A stretch of 64,000 nt of DNA, from positions 2,730,001 to 2,794,000 of the forward strand of contig NZ_CP108569.1 in the NCBI RefSeq assembly GCF_036010505.1. Reading direction: 5' to 3'. Below the pieces are notes generated by a model, which was not told the DNA's origin, searched no databases, and worked only from the letters and a program-made list of their open reading frames with translations. The position numbers and the translations under genes are program-made. The DNA is from Streptomyces sp. NBC_01197. GTDB taxonomy: Bacteria > Actinomycetota > Actinomycetes > Streptomycetales > Streptomycetaceae. Shown here piece by piece: positions 8,434 to 16,824 of this stretch (position 1 is the first letter of the stretch; every line of letters starts with the position of its first letter).

Positions 8434-9398
8434 TGGCAGTACATCGAGTCGCGGTCCTCGCGCTGGACGGGGTCACCCCGCTCGACCTGGCGATCCCGAC
8501 GCAGATCTTCAACGCCCGGCCGGAAACCCCGTACGAGATGACCCTGTGCGCGCTCGACGCGAAGGTGACCACCACCGCAGGGTTCGCGCTGGTCGCAAGT
8601 GGGGGCCTGGAACAGGTACGCGCCGCCGACACCGTGATCGTGCCGGGGTTCGAGCCGGTCGGCCGTCCTCCGGACGCCGTGCTCGCCGCGCTGGCCGAGG
8701 CCCGCGGCCGTGGTCGGCGCGTGGTGTCGATCTGCACGGGAGCCTTCGCGCTGGCCGCGGCGGACCTCCTGGACGGCCTGCACGCCACGACCCACTGGAA
8801 ACACATCGAGGAACTCGAGCGGGACTTCCCCGCCGTCACGGTCGACCGCGACGTTCTGTACGTCGACGAGGGGGACGTCCTCACCTCGGCCGGGGTGTGC
8901 TGCGGTATCGACCTCTGCCTGCACATCGTGCGCCGCGACCTGGGGGCGGGGATCGCCAACGAGATCGCCCGCGGCCTGGTCGCCGCCCCGCACCGGGACG
9001 GCGGGCAGGCTCAATACGTACCCGCTCCCATCGCGGTGGCCGGTGAGGCCTCGCTCTCCGCGACCCGGGGATGGGCCCTGCAGCGACTCGAAGAGCCACT
9101 CACGCTGCCGGTGCTCGCCCGCCACGCCGGCCTGTCGCAGCGCACCTTCATCCGCCGGTTCACCGAGGAGACCGGCACGACCCCACTGCGGTGGCTGCTC
9201 AATGCCCGGCTCAGCCGGGCACGCGAACTGCTGGAAAGCACCGACCACCCCGTGGACCGGGTGGCGAGCGACTGCGGGCTGGGCACAGCCGCCAACCTGC
9301 GTCTGCACTTCCGCCGCGCACTCGACACCACACCCACCGCCTACCGACGCACCTTCTGGTGCGCCAACCGCGCCCAGCAGCCAGTCCCGGGACCCTGA
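8433..9398 (+). CDS. GlxA-family transcriptional regulator (DJ-1/PfpI + AraC HTH)
   Basis: 321 residues. Residues about 5-165 form a DJ-1/PfpI-like domain with the nucleophile-elbow sequence SICTGAF (Cys101) and the GlxA-typical SAGVCCGIDL at 152-161. Residues about 225-305 are an AraC-type double HTH ending in LDTTPTAYRRTF. Such proteins sense small metabolites, often nitrogen compounds, through the DJ-1 domain. The inverted repeat overlapping its own start and the matching one before the next gene suggest that it controls itself and the HD-RidA genes. Confidence 0.88.
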   Translation: MAVHRVAVLALDGVTPLDLAIPTQIFNARPETPYEMTLCALDAKVTTTAGFALVASGGLEQVRAADTVIVPGFEPVGRPPDAVLAALAEARGRGRRVVSICTGAFALAAADLLDGLHATTHWKHIEELERDFPAVTVDRDVLYVDEGDVLTSAGVCCGIDLCLHIVRRDLGAGIANEIARGLVAAPHRDGGQAQYVPAPIAVAGEASLSATRGWALQRLEEPLTLPVLARHAGLSQRTFIRRFTEETGTTPLRWLLNARLSRARELLESTDHPVDRVASDCGLGTAANLRLHFRRALDTTPTAYRRTFWCANRAQQPVPGP

Positions 9399-9522
9399 AC
9401 CGGGCCACAGCGTCGACGAGTTCACACTTCGTCGGCGGTGACGCTTCAGAACCCTGACCGACGGTCATGGCGACGGGCGGGGTGATCCCGTCCGGCGCCG
9501 GGACCGCGACTCGATGCCGCCG

Positions 9523-9557
9523 TGGCAAAATCCTATCGAAGTAAGGGATTTTTGCCA
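9523..9557. promoter_or_regulatory. Inverted repeat upstream of the HD-domain gene
   Basis: TGGCAAAATCC (9523-9533) and GGATTTTTGCCA (9546-9557) form a near-perfect inverted repeat with a 12-nt spacer. Arm sequences match those at 8399-8433. It is 37 bp upstream of the HD gene ATG, a normal promoter/operator position. Confidence 0.75.
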
Positions 9558-9593
9558 CTGGTCGGGCGGCGGGGCCGCGGCGACGATGAAGTC

Positions 9594-10268
9594 ATGACCG
9601 GATCTCTCCACGAGGAAGCCACCGACCTGGTCACACTGCCCGGCACACCTCTCGCCGGCGCCGTTGTGAACCTCATCCGGCCGGTGCACACACCCTCCCT
9701 GTTCAACCACAGTGTCCGTACCTACCTGTTCGCCAGGCTGGCGGCCGCCCGCTGCGACCTGGCCCCCGGCCGGGACTACGACGACGACCTGCTCTTCGCC
9801 GCCTGCGCGATGCACGACCTGGGCGTCGCGCCCGACGGCCCGCACCGCCAGCGTTTCGAGGTCGAAGGCGCCGACCGGGCCGCCGAATTCCTCATTCAGC
9901 AGGGGACGTCCACCGCCGAGGCCGACCAGGTCTGGCAGGCCATCGCCCTGCACACCTCGCCCGGCATCGCGGAACGCCGCGGCACGCTCTGCGTACTCGT
10001 CCGCGAGGGCGTCGCGCTCGACTTCGGCGGGCCGCTCGGAACCGACCACCTCGACGCCGTCACCGACGAGCAGGCCGACGCCGTCCACACCGCTTATCCA
10101 CGGCTGGAAATGGTCCGCTCACTCACCGACGCGATCGTCGCGCAAGCAGCGAAGGATCCGAAGAACGCGCCCAGGTATGCGATTCCCGGTGAACTCCTCC
10201 GTGAACGCGACGCTTTCGGCCAGACCCGGCTGGAGCATGCCTGCGGTTCCTCCCGGTGGGGCAACTGA
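9594..10268 (+). CDS. HD-domain protein (cyanamide hydratase-like)
   Basis: 224 residues from the ATG at 9594. An in-frame GTG at 9522 would place translation inside the operator and is rejected. HD-superfamily metal residues are visible: His39 (FNHSVRTYLFA), His74-Asp75 (CAMHDLG) and His120 (IALHTSPG). Overall pattern and size resemble the cyanamide hydratase-like HD group, which acts on small nitrogen compounds, but substrate cannot be read from sequence. RidA follows 64 bp downstream. Confidence 0.78.
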   Translation: MTGSLHEEATDLVTLPGTPLAGAVVNLIRPVHTPSLFNHSVRTYLFARLAAARCDLAPGRDYDDDLLFAACAMHDLGVAPDGPHRQRFEVEGADRAAEFLIQQGTSTAEADQVWQAIALHTSPGIAERRGTLCVLVREGVALDFGGPLGTDHLDAVTDEQADAVHTAYPRLEMVRSLTDAIVAQAAKDPKNAPRYAIPGELLRERDAFGQTRLEHACGSSRWGN

Positions 10269-10332
10269 GCCCCCCGACTCCATGGCCGAGCCAGAAGACA
10301 AACCCAGTCGACGAAAAAGGAAACTCATCGCA

Positions 10333-10755
10333 ATGACCACCCACACCGTCGAGATCCCCGAGGATTCCGAAGTCTTCGGAGAGACCACCAACGCCTTCGC
10401 GCGCTTCGGCTACTCCGCCGCGGTCCGCGCGGATGGCCTCCTGTTCATCGCGGGAACCATCGGCCGCCGCGCCGACGGAACCATCCCGGACACCATTGAG
10501 GAGCAGACCGAGATCGCCATCCGGCGCATCGAGGAGATCCTCCGGCTGGAGAACCTCGACCTGTCCGCCCTCGTCGACGTGACCAGTTACCACGTCGACA
10601 TCCACCAGCACATGCCCGGCTTCGCCGAAGCCAAGCAGCGCCTCATCAAGGCGCCCTTCCCGACCTGGTCGCTGATCGGCGTCAGCGGCCTCGCCAGCCC
10701 GGGACTTCTCGTCGAAATCCGTGCGACCGCCGTCTACCCCGACGCATCCCGGTAG
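10333..10755 (+). CDS. RidA/YjgF/YER057c/UK114-family protein
   Basis: 140 residues with the Rid fold pattern (LLFIAGTIG at 37-45, ALVDVTSYHVDI at 79-90, LLVEIRATAVY at 125-135). Classical RidA enzymes deaminate reactive enamines/imines using an Arg in a PxRxxxxVxxL motif. Here the corresponding stretch is PFPTWSLIGVSGL, with no Arg, so it belongs to a divergent Rid subgroup and the standard reaction should not be assumed. AGGAAA lies about 11 nt before the ATG. It probably forms a transcript with the HD gene. Confidence 0.82.
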   Translation: MTTHTVEIPEDSEVFGETTNAFARFGYSAAVRADGLLFIAGTIGRRADGTIPDTIEEQTEIAIRRIEEILRLENLDLSALVDVTSYHVDIHQHMPGFAEAKQRLIKAPFPTWSLIGVSGLASPGLLVEIRATAVYPDASR

Positions 10756-10991
10756 ACCACAGCTCCTGGGCCAACCCTCCGGCCGCGCGCTCAACACGCG
10801 GACAGGCAGCGGCAGTTGACGCAGCCGTACCTGCCGGTCGGCAGACCAAGCAGCCCGCCGCCGGCGTTCGTGCGACCGGCGCCCGAGCCCTCCGATCTTT
10901 GGAGCTTCTGCCAGTACGGGCCTGCTGCCGCGTTTGGAGAGACTGGCGGGGTGTCCGGGGGGCAAGGGCACCACAACGGGAGGAGTGTGCG

Positions 10992-11738
10992 ATGAGCGCA
11001 CAGCAGACGTACGACGAGATCGGTGAGGCGTTCGAGGTCTTCAAGGCCCTGCCGCTGGCCCAGTACGTGGAAGCGCCCAGCTTCCTCGGTCTGGTCGGGG
11101 ACGTCGCCGGCAAGAAAGTGATCGACCTGGCCTGCGGCACCGGCTTCTACAGCCGTGAGCTGAAGCGGCGCGGCGCGGCAGACGTGTTCGGCGTCGACAT
11201 CTCCGGCGAGATGATCGGCGCCGCGCAGGGAATCGAGCAGGCCGACCCGCTGGGTGTGCGCTACGAGGTCGGCGATGTGGCCGACCTGTCGCTCGCGGTG
11301 GAGCGATTCGATATAGCGACCGCGGTGATGCTGCTCAACTACGCGGAGACCGCCGATGAGTTCGAGCACCTGTGCCGCAAGGTGCACGAGAGCCTGAGGA
11401 GCGGTGGCGAGTTCTTCATGCTCCACCAGACGCCGGACTACGACTTTTCCGGGCCGTCGCCACGCGCGTACGGGTTCCTCACCGAGCTGACGGGTGAAGA
11501 GTTCGGAACCGGGCCCCGGGTGAGGACCACGGCGTTGCTGGAGGGGGCGCCGATCTCGTTCACCTCCGGCCTGGCACGCCGCGAGGTGTTCGAAGAGTCC
11601 CTGGCCAAGGCGGGGTTCAGCGAGATCACCTGGGTACCGACCGAGGTGTCGCCCGCCGGGATCACCGCGTACGGGGACGAGTTCTGGGCGGACTACCGGG
11701 CCAACCCGGCGTTCGAGATGCTGCGCTGCCGCGCCTGA
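10992..11738 (+). CDS. SAM-dependent class I methyltransferase
   Basis: 248 residues. Motif I is VIDLACGTGF near 43-52, followed by the acidic residue of VDIS. A C-terminal region ends ITAYGDEFWADYRANPAFEML. It is a small-molecule methyltransferase of the UbiE/ToxA-like type; substrate unknown. A strong GGGAGGAG is 8 nt before the ATG. No operon partner. Confidence 0.82.
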   Translation: MSAQQTYDEIGEAFEVFKALPLAQYVEAPSFLGLVGDVAGKKVIDLACGTGFYSRELKRRGAADVFGVDISGEMIGAAQGIEQADPLGVRYEVGDVADLSLAVERFDIATAVMLLNYAETADEFEHLCRKVHESLRSGGEFFMLHQTPDYDFSGPSPRAYGFLTELTGEEFGTGPRVRTTALLEGAPISFTSGLARREVFEESLAKAGFSEITWVPTEVSPAGITAYGDEFWADYRANPAFEMLRCRA

Positions 11739-11787
11739 CGGCGGAGCAGCCAAATTGGGGGCGGCCCGGCCTCCGGGATCTGCCCGG

Positions 11788-11922
11788 ATGAGGACCGGGC
11801 CGCCCGCCGCCCGCTGCGCCGAGCGCGTCGGCTTCACCGACGCCGCCGACTCCACCGCGTTCTTCCAGCGTCAGACCGGTCTGCCGCCGAACCGCCGGGG
11901 CAGCACCCCCAGCGGCCGCTGA
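11788..11922 (+). pseudogene. Remnant of an AraC-type regulator (C-terminal HTH only)
   Basis: The frame ending with TGA at 11920-11922 encodes RCAERVGFTDAADSTAFFQR followed by QTGLPPNRRG. This is the second helix-turn-helix of an AraC regulator (A..xGF.d.s.F.r.F....G..P..xR). There is no sensor domain or first HTH upstream; only an ATG at 11788 with 11 unrelated codons. I read it as a decayed regulator. The rest of the 303-bp gap 11739-12041 shows nothing else convincing. Confidence 0.55.
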
Positions 11923-12041
11923 TCCCGGCCCGGAAGGTGCGACTGACACCGTCCGTGAAGAATTTCCCCGCTGTGCCCCTTCTGTTGGCTACGCCTGGCT
12001 ACTTTTCACTCGCCCCGGTCCGGCACAGGAGAGGTACGTCC

Positions 12042-13619
12042 ATGAGCACCCCGGCCCACCGCACCTCGACTCGGCAGCCGGCGGCTGCCCTGACGCCGAA
12101 CCGGCTGCGCTGGGACCGGAGCCGTGCCGGGAGCCCGGCCAGGAAACCGGCGGAGCGCGCCCTCCTCCAGATCCAGTCCAGCGCCGGCAACCGAGCCGCG
12201 ACCGCAGCGGTGCAGCGCGCCCGGGGCCGGGGCAGGGCGAAGGAAAAGGCACCGGAGAACGGCAACGCGCCCACCGGGTCGAAGAGTTACCGCGGCCGGA
12301 TCGCCGCGGTCCTCGACAAACTCAAGAAGAATCTCGAATTCATCGACACCTTCGTCAAGGGCGTCCAGGTCCCTGCCAACGCGGGCTTCTCCCAGCAAGC
12401 CTCCGCCACAGTGAACGAGGGCCTCAAACACTCCGCCGGCTCGTCGGGGGCCGCCGCCGCGTCCGAGAACCTCTTCACGGAGACCGCCGGCGCCCTTCTC
12501 AGTGGCATGGAGGCGGCCAAAGCCAAGAAGGACGCCGAGAAGCACAAGAGCGGGGCCGCCTTCCACGCGGCGGCCAAGAAGGCCAACTCCAAAACGGGCG
12601 ACGCGCTCGTCAGCGCCGCAGGCGCGGGAAACTACGCCCTCGGTATCGCCAAGGAGCTGACCAAGGCCGAGAAGGCGGCACACGCCATGTCGGCGGCCGA
12701 GGCGAGCGGTATCACCTCCAGTGCTTTCGGCGCGGTGAAAGGCGCCCGCGCGGCGGGCCGCTTCGGCCTGACGGCACGCAAATACCGTGCCCTGAAAGAG
12801 CTCCGGAGGCCCGACCGCACCGACGAGGGGGCGCTGGCCCGGCTGAACCAGGCTCGGCAGGAAGCCGAATGGGCAGCGGCCGAGGCCTACGTCGCACTGG
12901 ATGCCCACTGGGACCACGAGGGCGAAGACCGCCTGGAGCGCGTTTCCGAGGCCATCGATACGGCCTGGGCAGCGATGGGTAACGCCCGGAACGCCGCCGG
13001 AGACGTGCGGCGCGCCGAAGACCTGAACACGATGAACACGGTGCACACGTACGCGCTCGGCAAGCAGCGCAACAAGATGGGCAAGCAGGCTTTCACCGCC
13101 GTGGGCGAGTCCACCAAGGCCGCGGGCGGCATCGTGACGGCGGTCGCCGCCACGGCCGGAGGAGCCGGCCTGGCGAGCAACCCGGTCGGCTGGGGCCTCG
13201 CCGCGGGTGCGGCCGGCCTCATCCTCGGCGTCACCGCCTACAAGGCGGGCCGCGCGGGCATGAAGCGCTACGACGGGGCCCGCCACCCCGAACGCTGGGC
13301 GGCGGACGAGACCGCGGCCGAGCCCGCATCCCGCGAGGACGCCCTGAAGGAGGCCCTGAAGTTCTGGAAGAAGGTGCAGAACGGTGAACGCCAGGCCATG
13401 GCGCGAAAACTGTACGGGCTGGCGGCGGGCGCTGACATCAGCGGGAGCGGCGACACGACGGCCGAAATGCGGGACTCGGCCAGAGCCCTTCTCATCGCTC
13501 TCAAAGCAGGCCCCACCAACCACCGGCTGACCCCGGACGAGTGGGCGAACTCCCTCAACGATCCATCGAAGAGGGCCGCTTGGGTCAAAGAGATAGCAGA
13601 ACAGCTGTCCTCGGCCTGA
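12042..13619 (+). CDS. Orphan protein with AGN-type leader and hydrophobic helical hairpin
   Basis: 525 residues from the ATG at 12042, with GGAGAGG 8 nt upstream. Family not recognised. After a basic, disordered start comes LLQIQSSAGNRAATAAVQ (residues about 41-58), close to the LQRxAGNxAVxxxxQ element at the start of many actinobacterial DUF4157-type proteins associated with extracellular contractile injection systems (eCIS). Residues about 85-350 are Ala/Lys-rich and strongly helical. Residues about 360-402 (AAGGIVTAVAATAGGAGLAS and following) form a glycine-rich hydrophobic stretch that could span a membrane. There is no signal peptide or cysteine pattern. No eCIS structural gene is in the window. 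Effector or toxin function is speculation. Confidence 0.6.
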   Translation: MSTPAHRTSTRQPAAALTPNRLRWDRSRAGSPARKPAERALLQIQSSAGNRAATAAVQRARGRGRAKEKAPENGNAPTGSKSYRGRIAAVLDKLKKNLEFIDTFVKGVQVPANAGFSQQASATVNEGLKHSAGSSGAAAASENLFTETAGALLSGMEAAKAKKDAEKHKSGAAFHAAAKKANSKTGDALVSAAGAGNYALGIAKELTKAEKAAHAMSAAEASGITSSAFGAVKGARAAGRFGLTARKYRALKELRRPDRTDEGALARLNQARQEAEWAAAEAYVALDAHWDHEGEDRLERVSEAIDTAWAAMGNARNAAGDVRRAEDLNTMNTVHTYALGKQRNKMGKQAFTAVGESTKAAGGIVTAVAATAGGAGLASNPVGWGLAAGAAGLILGVTAYKAGRAGMKRYDGARHPERWAADETAAEPASREDALKEALKFWKKVQNGERQAMARKLYGLAAGADISGSGDTTAEMRDSARALLIALKAGPTNHRLTPDEWANSLNDPSKRAAWVKEIAEQLSSA

Positions 13620-13763
13620 GCCTGTCGTGATGCGGCGCGCCGAGGTTCCGTCCCGCCAAGGACGTGGGACGACGCTCCGCCCTGGGCCCACGCCCACCCT
13701 TTACGCCCGTCGTCCGCCGTCCACCGACATGTCTGTCGGCGGGCTACCGGCCCGCGCGTCCCC

Positions 13764-14588
13764 TCATCCGTCCGAGGGGAACCCGGCGTTGAGGAAGGCC
13801 GACAACTGCCCCGGTGCGTCCTCCTGGAGGAGGTGGCCCGCGCCCTCGATCCAGTGCAGTTCGGCGTGCGGGATGCGCGCGTGCAGCCACTCCGCGTAAT
13901 GCGGGGGGAGGATGCGGTCCTCGCGGCCCCAGATGAGTCGCACCGGAAGCGACATGCTGCCGAGCAGGTTCTCGTACGCGGCGGTGTCCGCCTGCCTGAT
14001 CTGGCTGTACTGGCGGTAGAACGCGGCCTGCCCTGCTGCCCCTCGCCACGGTGCGAGGAACGTGTCGAGGACTTCCGGCCGGAGGCCGACCTGCGTGGCG
14101 TGCCGCATATGGCTGGCGACGAGCGCTTCGTGAGCGTAGTCGGGAAGCTGCTGGAAGACGTCTGGGTGCTCCAGGATGAGCTGGAAGAGCCCTCGCTCCC
14201 AGTCACCGCCGCTCACCGCGTCGAAGAGGGTCAGGTCCCGGTACTCCCTCTCCTCCAGCAGCAGCGTCCGGAGTGCCACGGCCCCGCCGATGTCGTGGGC
14301 GACGACGCTGGGGCGGGACAGCTCCCAGTGGTCGAGGAGCCGGGCGAAGTTCCTCGCGTGGGCCGCCAGACTGAGGTCCTGGCCCTCGCGCTGGTCCGAC
14401 TGCCCGAAGCCGAGGTGATCGAAGACGAAGACCGTGCGGCTACGGGCGAGCGCCGGCGCGATGTCCCGCCAGAGAAAAGAGGAGTACGGGGTGCCGTGCA
14501 CCAGCACGATCGGGTCCCCGCTGCCGATGGCTCCCCACCGCACCGTCCCTTCAGGCGTTTCGAACTCCTCGCCAAGCTTCCAGTTCAC
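13764..14588 (-). CDS. Alpha/beta hydrolase with Asp nucleophile (haloalkane dehalogenase/epoxide hydrolase-like)
   Basis: 274 residues. Oxyanion-hole HGTP at 31-34. The nucleophile elbow is VVAHDIGG, placing Asp99 where esterases have Ser, as in haloalkane and haloacetate dehalogenases and epoxide hydrolases. The acid is probably in IWGREDRILPP and the base His in EGAGHLLQED. The GTG start (14588) is preceded by GGAGGAGATCAC. Exact substrate unknown. It is a single gene. Confidence 0.83.
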   Translation of the reverse strand: MNWKLGEEFETPEGTVRWGAIGSGDPIVLVHGTPYSSFLWRDIAPALARSRTVFVFDHLGFGQSDQREGQDLSLAAHARNFARLLDHWELSRPSVVAHDIGGAVALRTLLLEEREYRDLTLFDAVSGGDWERGLFQLILEHPDVFQQLPDYAHEALVASHMRHATQVGLRPEVLDTFLAPWRGAAGQAAFYRQYSQIRQADTAAYENLLGSMSLPVRLIWGREDRILPPHYAEWLHARIPHAELHWIEGAGHLLQEDAPGQLSAFLNAGFPSDG

Positions 14589-14770
14589 TCGTGATCTCCT
14601 CCTCTGCGGTTCGGCCAGCGCCTTCTTGTACGAGTCAAGCGCATCCGAACCGCGGTGGCATGCCGGCCTTCGGCGTCCGCCGGGGTGTCCCCCACCGGAA
14701 CGGTCTCGGCGGGCCTGCTTCCGGCGCGGCCCTCACCGACCGCTCCTGCCCCGTCTCCCGTGGTGCACTC

Positions 14771-16105
14771 CTAGGAGCGCAAGGCGTCGACCGGTTCCAT
14801 GCGAGAGGCCCGCAGTGATGGGTAGAGGCCTGCCAGGAGTCCTACCAGGGCTCCGGCGACCGGGGCTCCGATGGCGAGGCGGACGTCCAGGACCGGGGTC
14901 CACTCCCTCACGGCGGAGACGATCACCACCACGACCATGCCCAGGGCGGCGCCCACGACACCGCCGAGGAGTCCGATGGTCGTCGACTCCACCAGGAACT
15001 GGCCGGCGACCTGCCGCCGCGAGGCCCCCAGGGCGCGGCGCAGGCCGATCTCCCCGATCCGCTCCATGACCGTCACCAGCGTCACATTGGCGATACCGAT
15101 GGCCCCGACCACCAGCGAGACCAGCCCGAGGACCAGGAACAGGCCGTTGACGTCGCCCTGCACTCCCTTGCGGGCCCTGGCCGGATCGGGAGGCGCCGTC
15201 ACGGTCAGGGAGGCCCCGGCGCCGGGGGCCAGCGCGACCGGTGCCTGGTGGGCGACCTGGTTCGCCGCGCCGAGCGAGGTGTTGATCAGTACCCGGGTCA
15301 CGGTTCCCAGCCCCATCCGGTCCGCGGCCGTCGTGGGCGGCAGGATCACCGCGGTGGCGAGCTGCTGTTCCCGCTCCACTCCGCCGAGTATCCCGATCAC
15401 CGTGTACGCCTGGCCCTTCAGGAAGACCGCGGGAGCGTCCTCGACCGAGCTGATGCCGAGGAGCCGCGCCGCCTGGTCGCCGAGGACCGCCACCCGGTCG
15501 TGCCGGGCGATGTCCCCGTCGTCGAAGAAGCGCCCGGCGGTCATCGCGCCCCGTACCGCGGCGGGCAGCGTGGGAGACGCGGCGACGACCGCCATGGTCT
15601 GGCCGCTGACCTCGCCGGGAGCGACCACGTCGTTGGAACGCACCTCGACGCTCGCGGTCTCCTGGGAGTCGGCGATCGCCGCCACCGACTCGACCCCGGC
15701 CAGCCTGCGTACCGCGTCGACACCCGACCACTCCACGAGCGGACCGGAGCCGGCCGAGGCCACGGAGGGCACCCCCACCGTGACCGAGGTGGCGGTGAGG
15801 GCGTCGAACCGGCCCACGATCTGGTTGCCCGCCGTGGACGAGATTCCGATGGTGATGACCAGGGTGGTGATGCCCAGCACGGTGCCCAGCGTGGTCAGGG
15901 CGGAGCGCATCGGCCGGGCGAGCACCCCCGCCAGCGCCTCGGACCACAGGTCCCTGAGGTCCATCCAGGGACGCTCGACAGCACCCCCGGCCCGTGCTGT
16001 GCCCACGGGAGCCGCAGCTCGCACGTCCGCGGTTTGCAGGCCCGCGGCCTGCCCGCCCGCAGCCTGCACAGCCGCGGCTTGCACATCGCGTGTCCGGGAC
16101 CTCAT
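14771..16105 (-). CDS. MacB/FtsX-type ABC transporter permease
   Basis: 444 residues with one TM after a long N-terminal leader, a large extracytoplasmic region (about 110-320) and three C-terminal TMs, the MacB/FtsX layout. The first 45 residues are a low-complexity series of QAA/RAA units encoded by near-repeats at about 16015-16090; its role is unclear. The ATG overlaps the ATPase stop by 4 bp (ATGA). It is the last gene of an operon of lipoprotein, adaptor, ATPase and permease, pointing to export or envelope sensing rather than uptake. Confidence 0.88.
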   Translation of the reverse strand: MRSRTRDVQAAAVQAAGGQAAGLQTADVRAAAPVGTARAGGAVERPWMDLRDLWSEALAGVLARPMRSALTTLGTVLGITTLVITIGISSTAGNQIVGRFDALTATSVTVGVPSVASAGSGPLVEWSGVDAVRRLAGVESVAAIADSQETASVEVRSNDVVAPGEVSGQTMAVVAASPTLPAAVRGAMTAGRFFDDGDIARHDRVAVLGDQAARLLGISSVEDAPAVFLKGQAYTVIGILGGVEREQQLATAVILPPTTAADRMGLGTVTRVLINTSLGAANQVAHQAPVALAPGAGASLTVTAPPDPARARKGVQGDVNGLFLVLGLVSLVVGAIGIANVTLVTVMERIGEIGLRRALGASRRQVAGQFLVESTTIGLLGGVVGAALGMVVVVIVSAVREWTPVLDVRLAIGAPVAGALVGLLAGLYPSLRASRMEPVDALRS

Positions 16106-16824
16106 CGGTGCTCCTCGGTGAGTCGTCCGTCGCTGATCCTCACCCGTCTGTCGGCCCGCCGGCTGACCGCCTCCTCGTGAGTGATCACCACCAGCGTCAT
16201 GCCCTGCTCGCCGAGCCGGCCGAAGAGGTCCAGCACCGACCCGGTGTTCTCGCTGTCGAGGTTTCCGGTGGGCTCGTCGCAGAGCAGCAGGGCGGGCTCG
16301 CTCATCAGCGCCCGGGCGATCGCCACCCGCTGTCGCTCGCCGCCGGAGAGCCGGTCGGGCCGGAAGCCGGCCCGGTGCGCCAGACCCACCCGCTCCAGTG
16401 CCTGCCCGGCCCTGGCGGCGCGGCCCGCCCGGCCGCGCCCGGGGCGCGGCCTGCGGTAGGTCTCGGCCAGCATGACGTTCTCGTCGACCGTCCGGTACGG
16501 CAGCAGGTGGAAGGACTGGAAGACGAACCCGATCCGGCTGCCGCGCAACGCGGTGCGCTCCAGGTCACCGAGCGCGTTGGTCTCCACCCCGTCGAGCCAG
16601 TAGGCGCCCGAGGTGGGGCGGTCCAGCAACCCCAGGGTGTTGAGCAGTGTCGACTTGCCGGAACCGGACGGGCCGACGATCGACAGGTGCTCGCCGCGCC
16701 GGACCGTCAGGTTCACGTCCCGCAGGGCGTGCACCGGCGGTTCGGAGTCGAAGGTCCGGTCCACGGCGTTCAGTTGGATGACGGTGTCCGTATCGGGCGC
16801 GGCGGAGGACGGCGGACCGGTCAT
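16102..16824 (-). CDS. MacB/LolD-type ABC transporter ATPase
   Basis: 240 residues. Walker A GPSGSGKST at 51-59, Q-loop VFQSFHLLPY at 101-110, signature LSGGERQ at 159-165, Walker B plus D-loop LLLCDEPTGNLD at 179-190, H-loop VITHEE near 215. It overlaps the adaptor stop and the permease start by 4 bp each. It energises the adjacent permease. Confidence 0.93.
   Translation of the reverse strand: MTGPPSSAAPDTDTVIQLNAVDRTFDSEPPVHALRDVNLTVRRGEHLSIVGPSGSGKSTLLNTLGLLDRPTSGAYWLDGVETNALGDLERTALRGSRIGFVFQSFHLLPYRTVDENVMLAETYRRPRPGRGRAGRAARAGQALERVGLAHRAGFRPDRLSGGERQRVAIARALMSEPALLLCDEPTGNLDSENTGSVLDLFGRLGEQGMTLVVITHEEAVSRRADRRVRISDGRLTEEHR

Noticed and set aside
12042..13619. Complete contractile injection system cluster around the AGN-motif protein
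   Set aside because: No sheath, tube, baseplate or AAA loader gene in the window.
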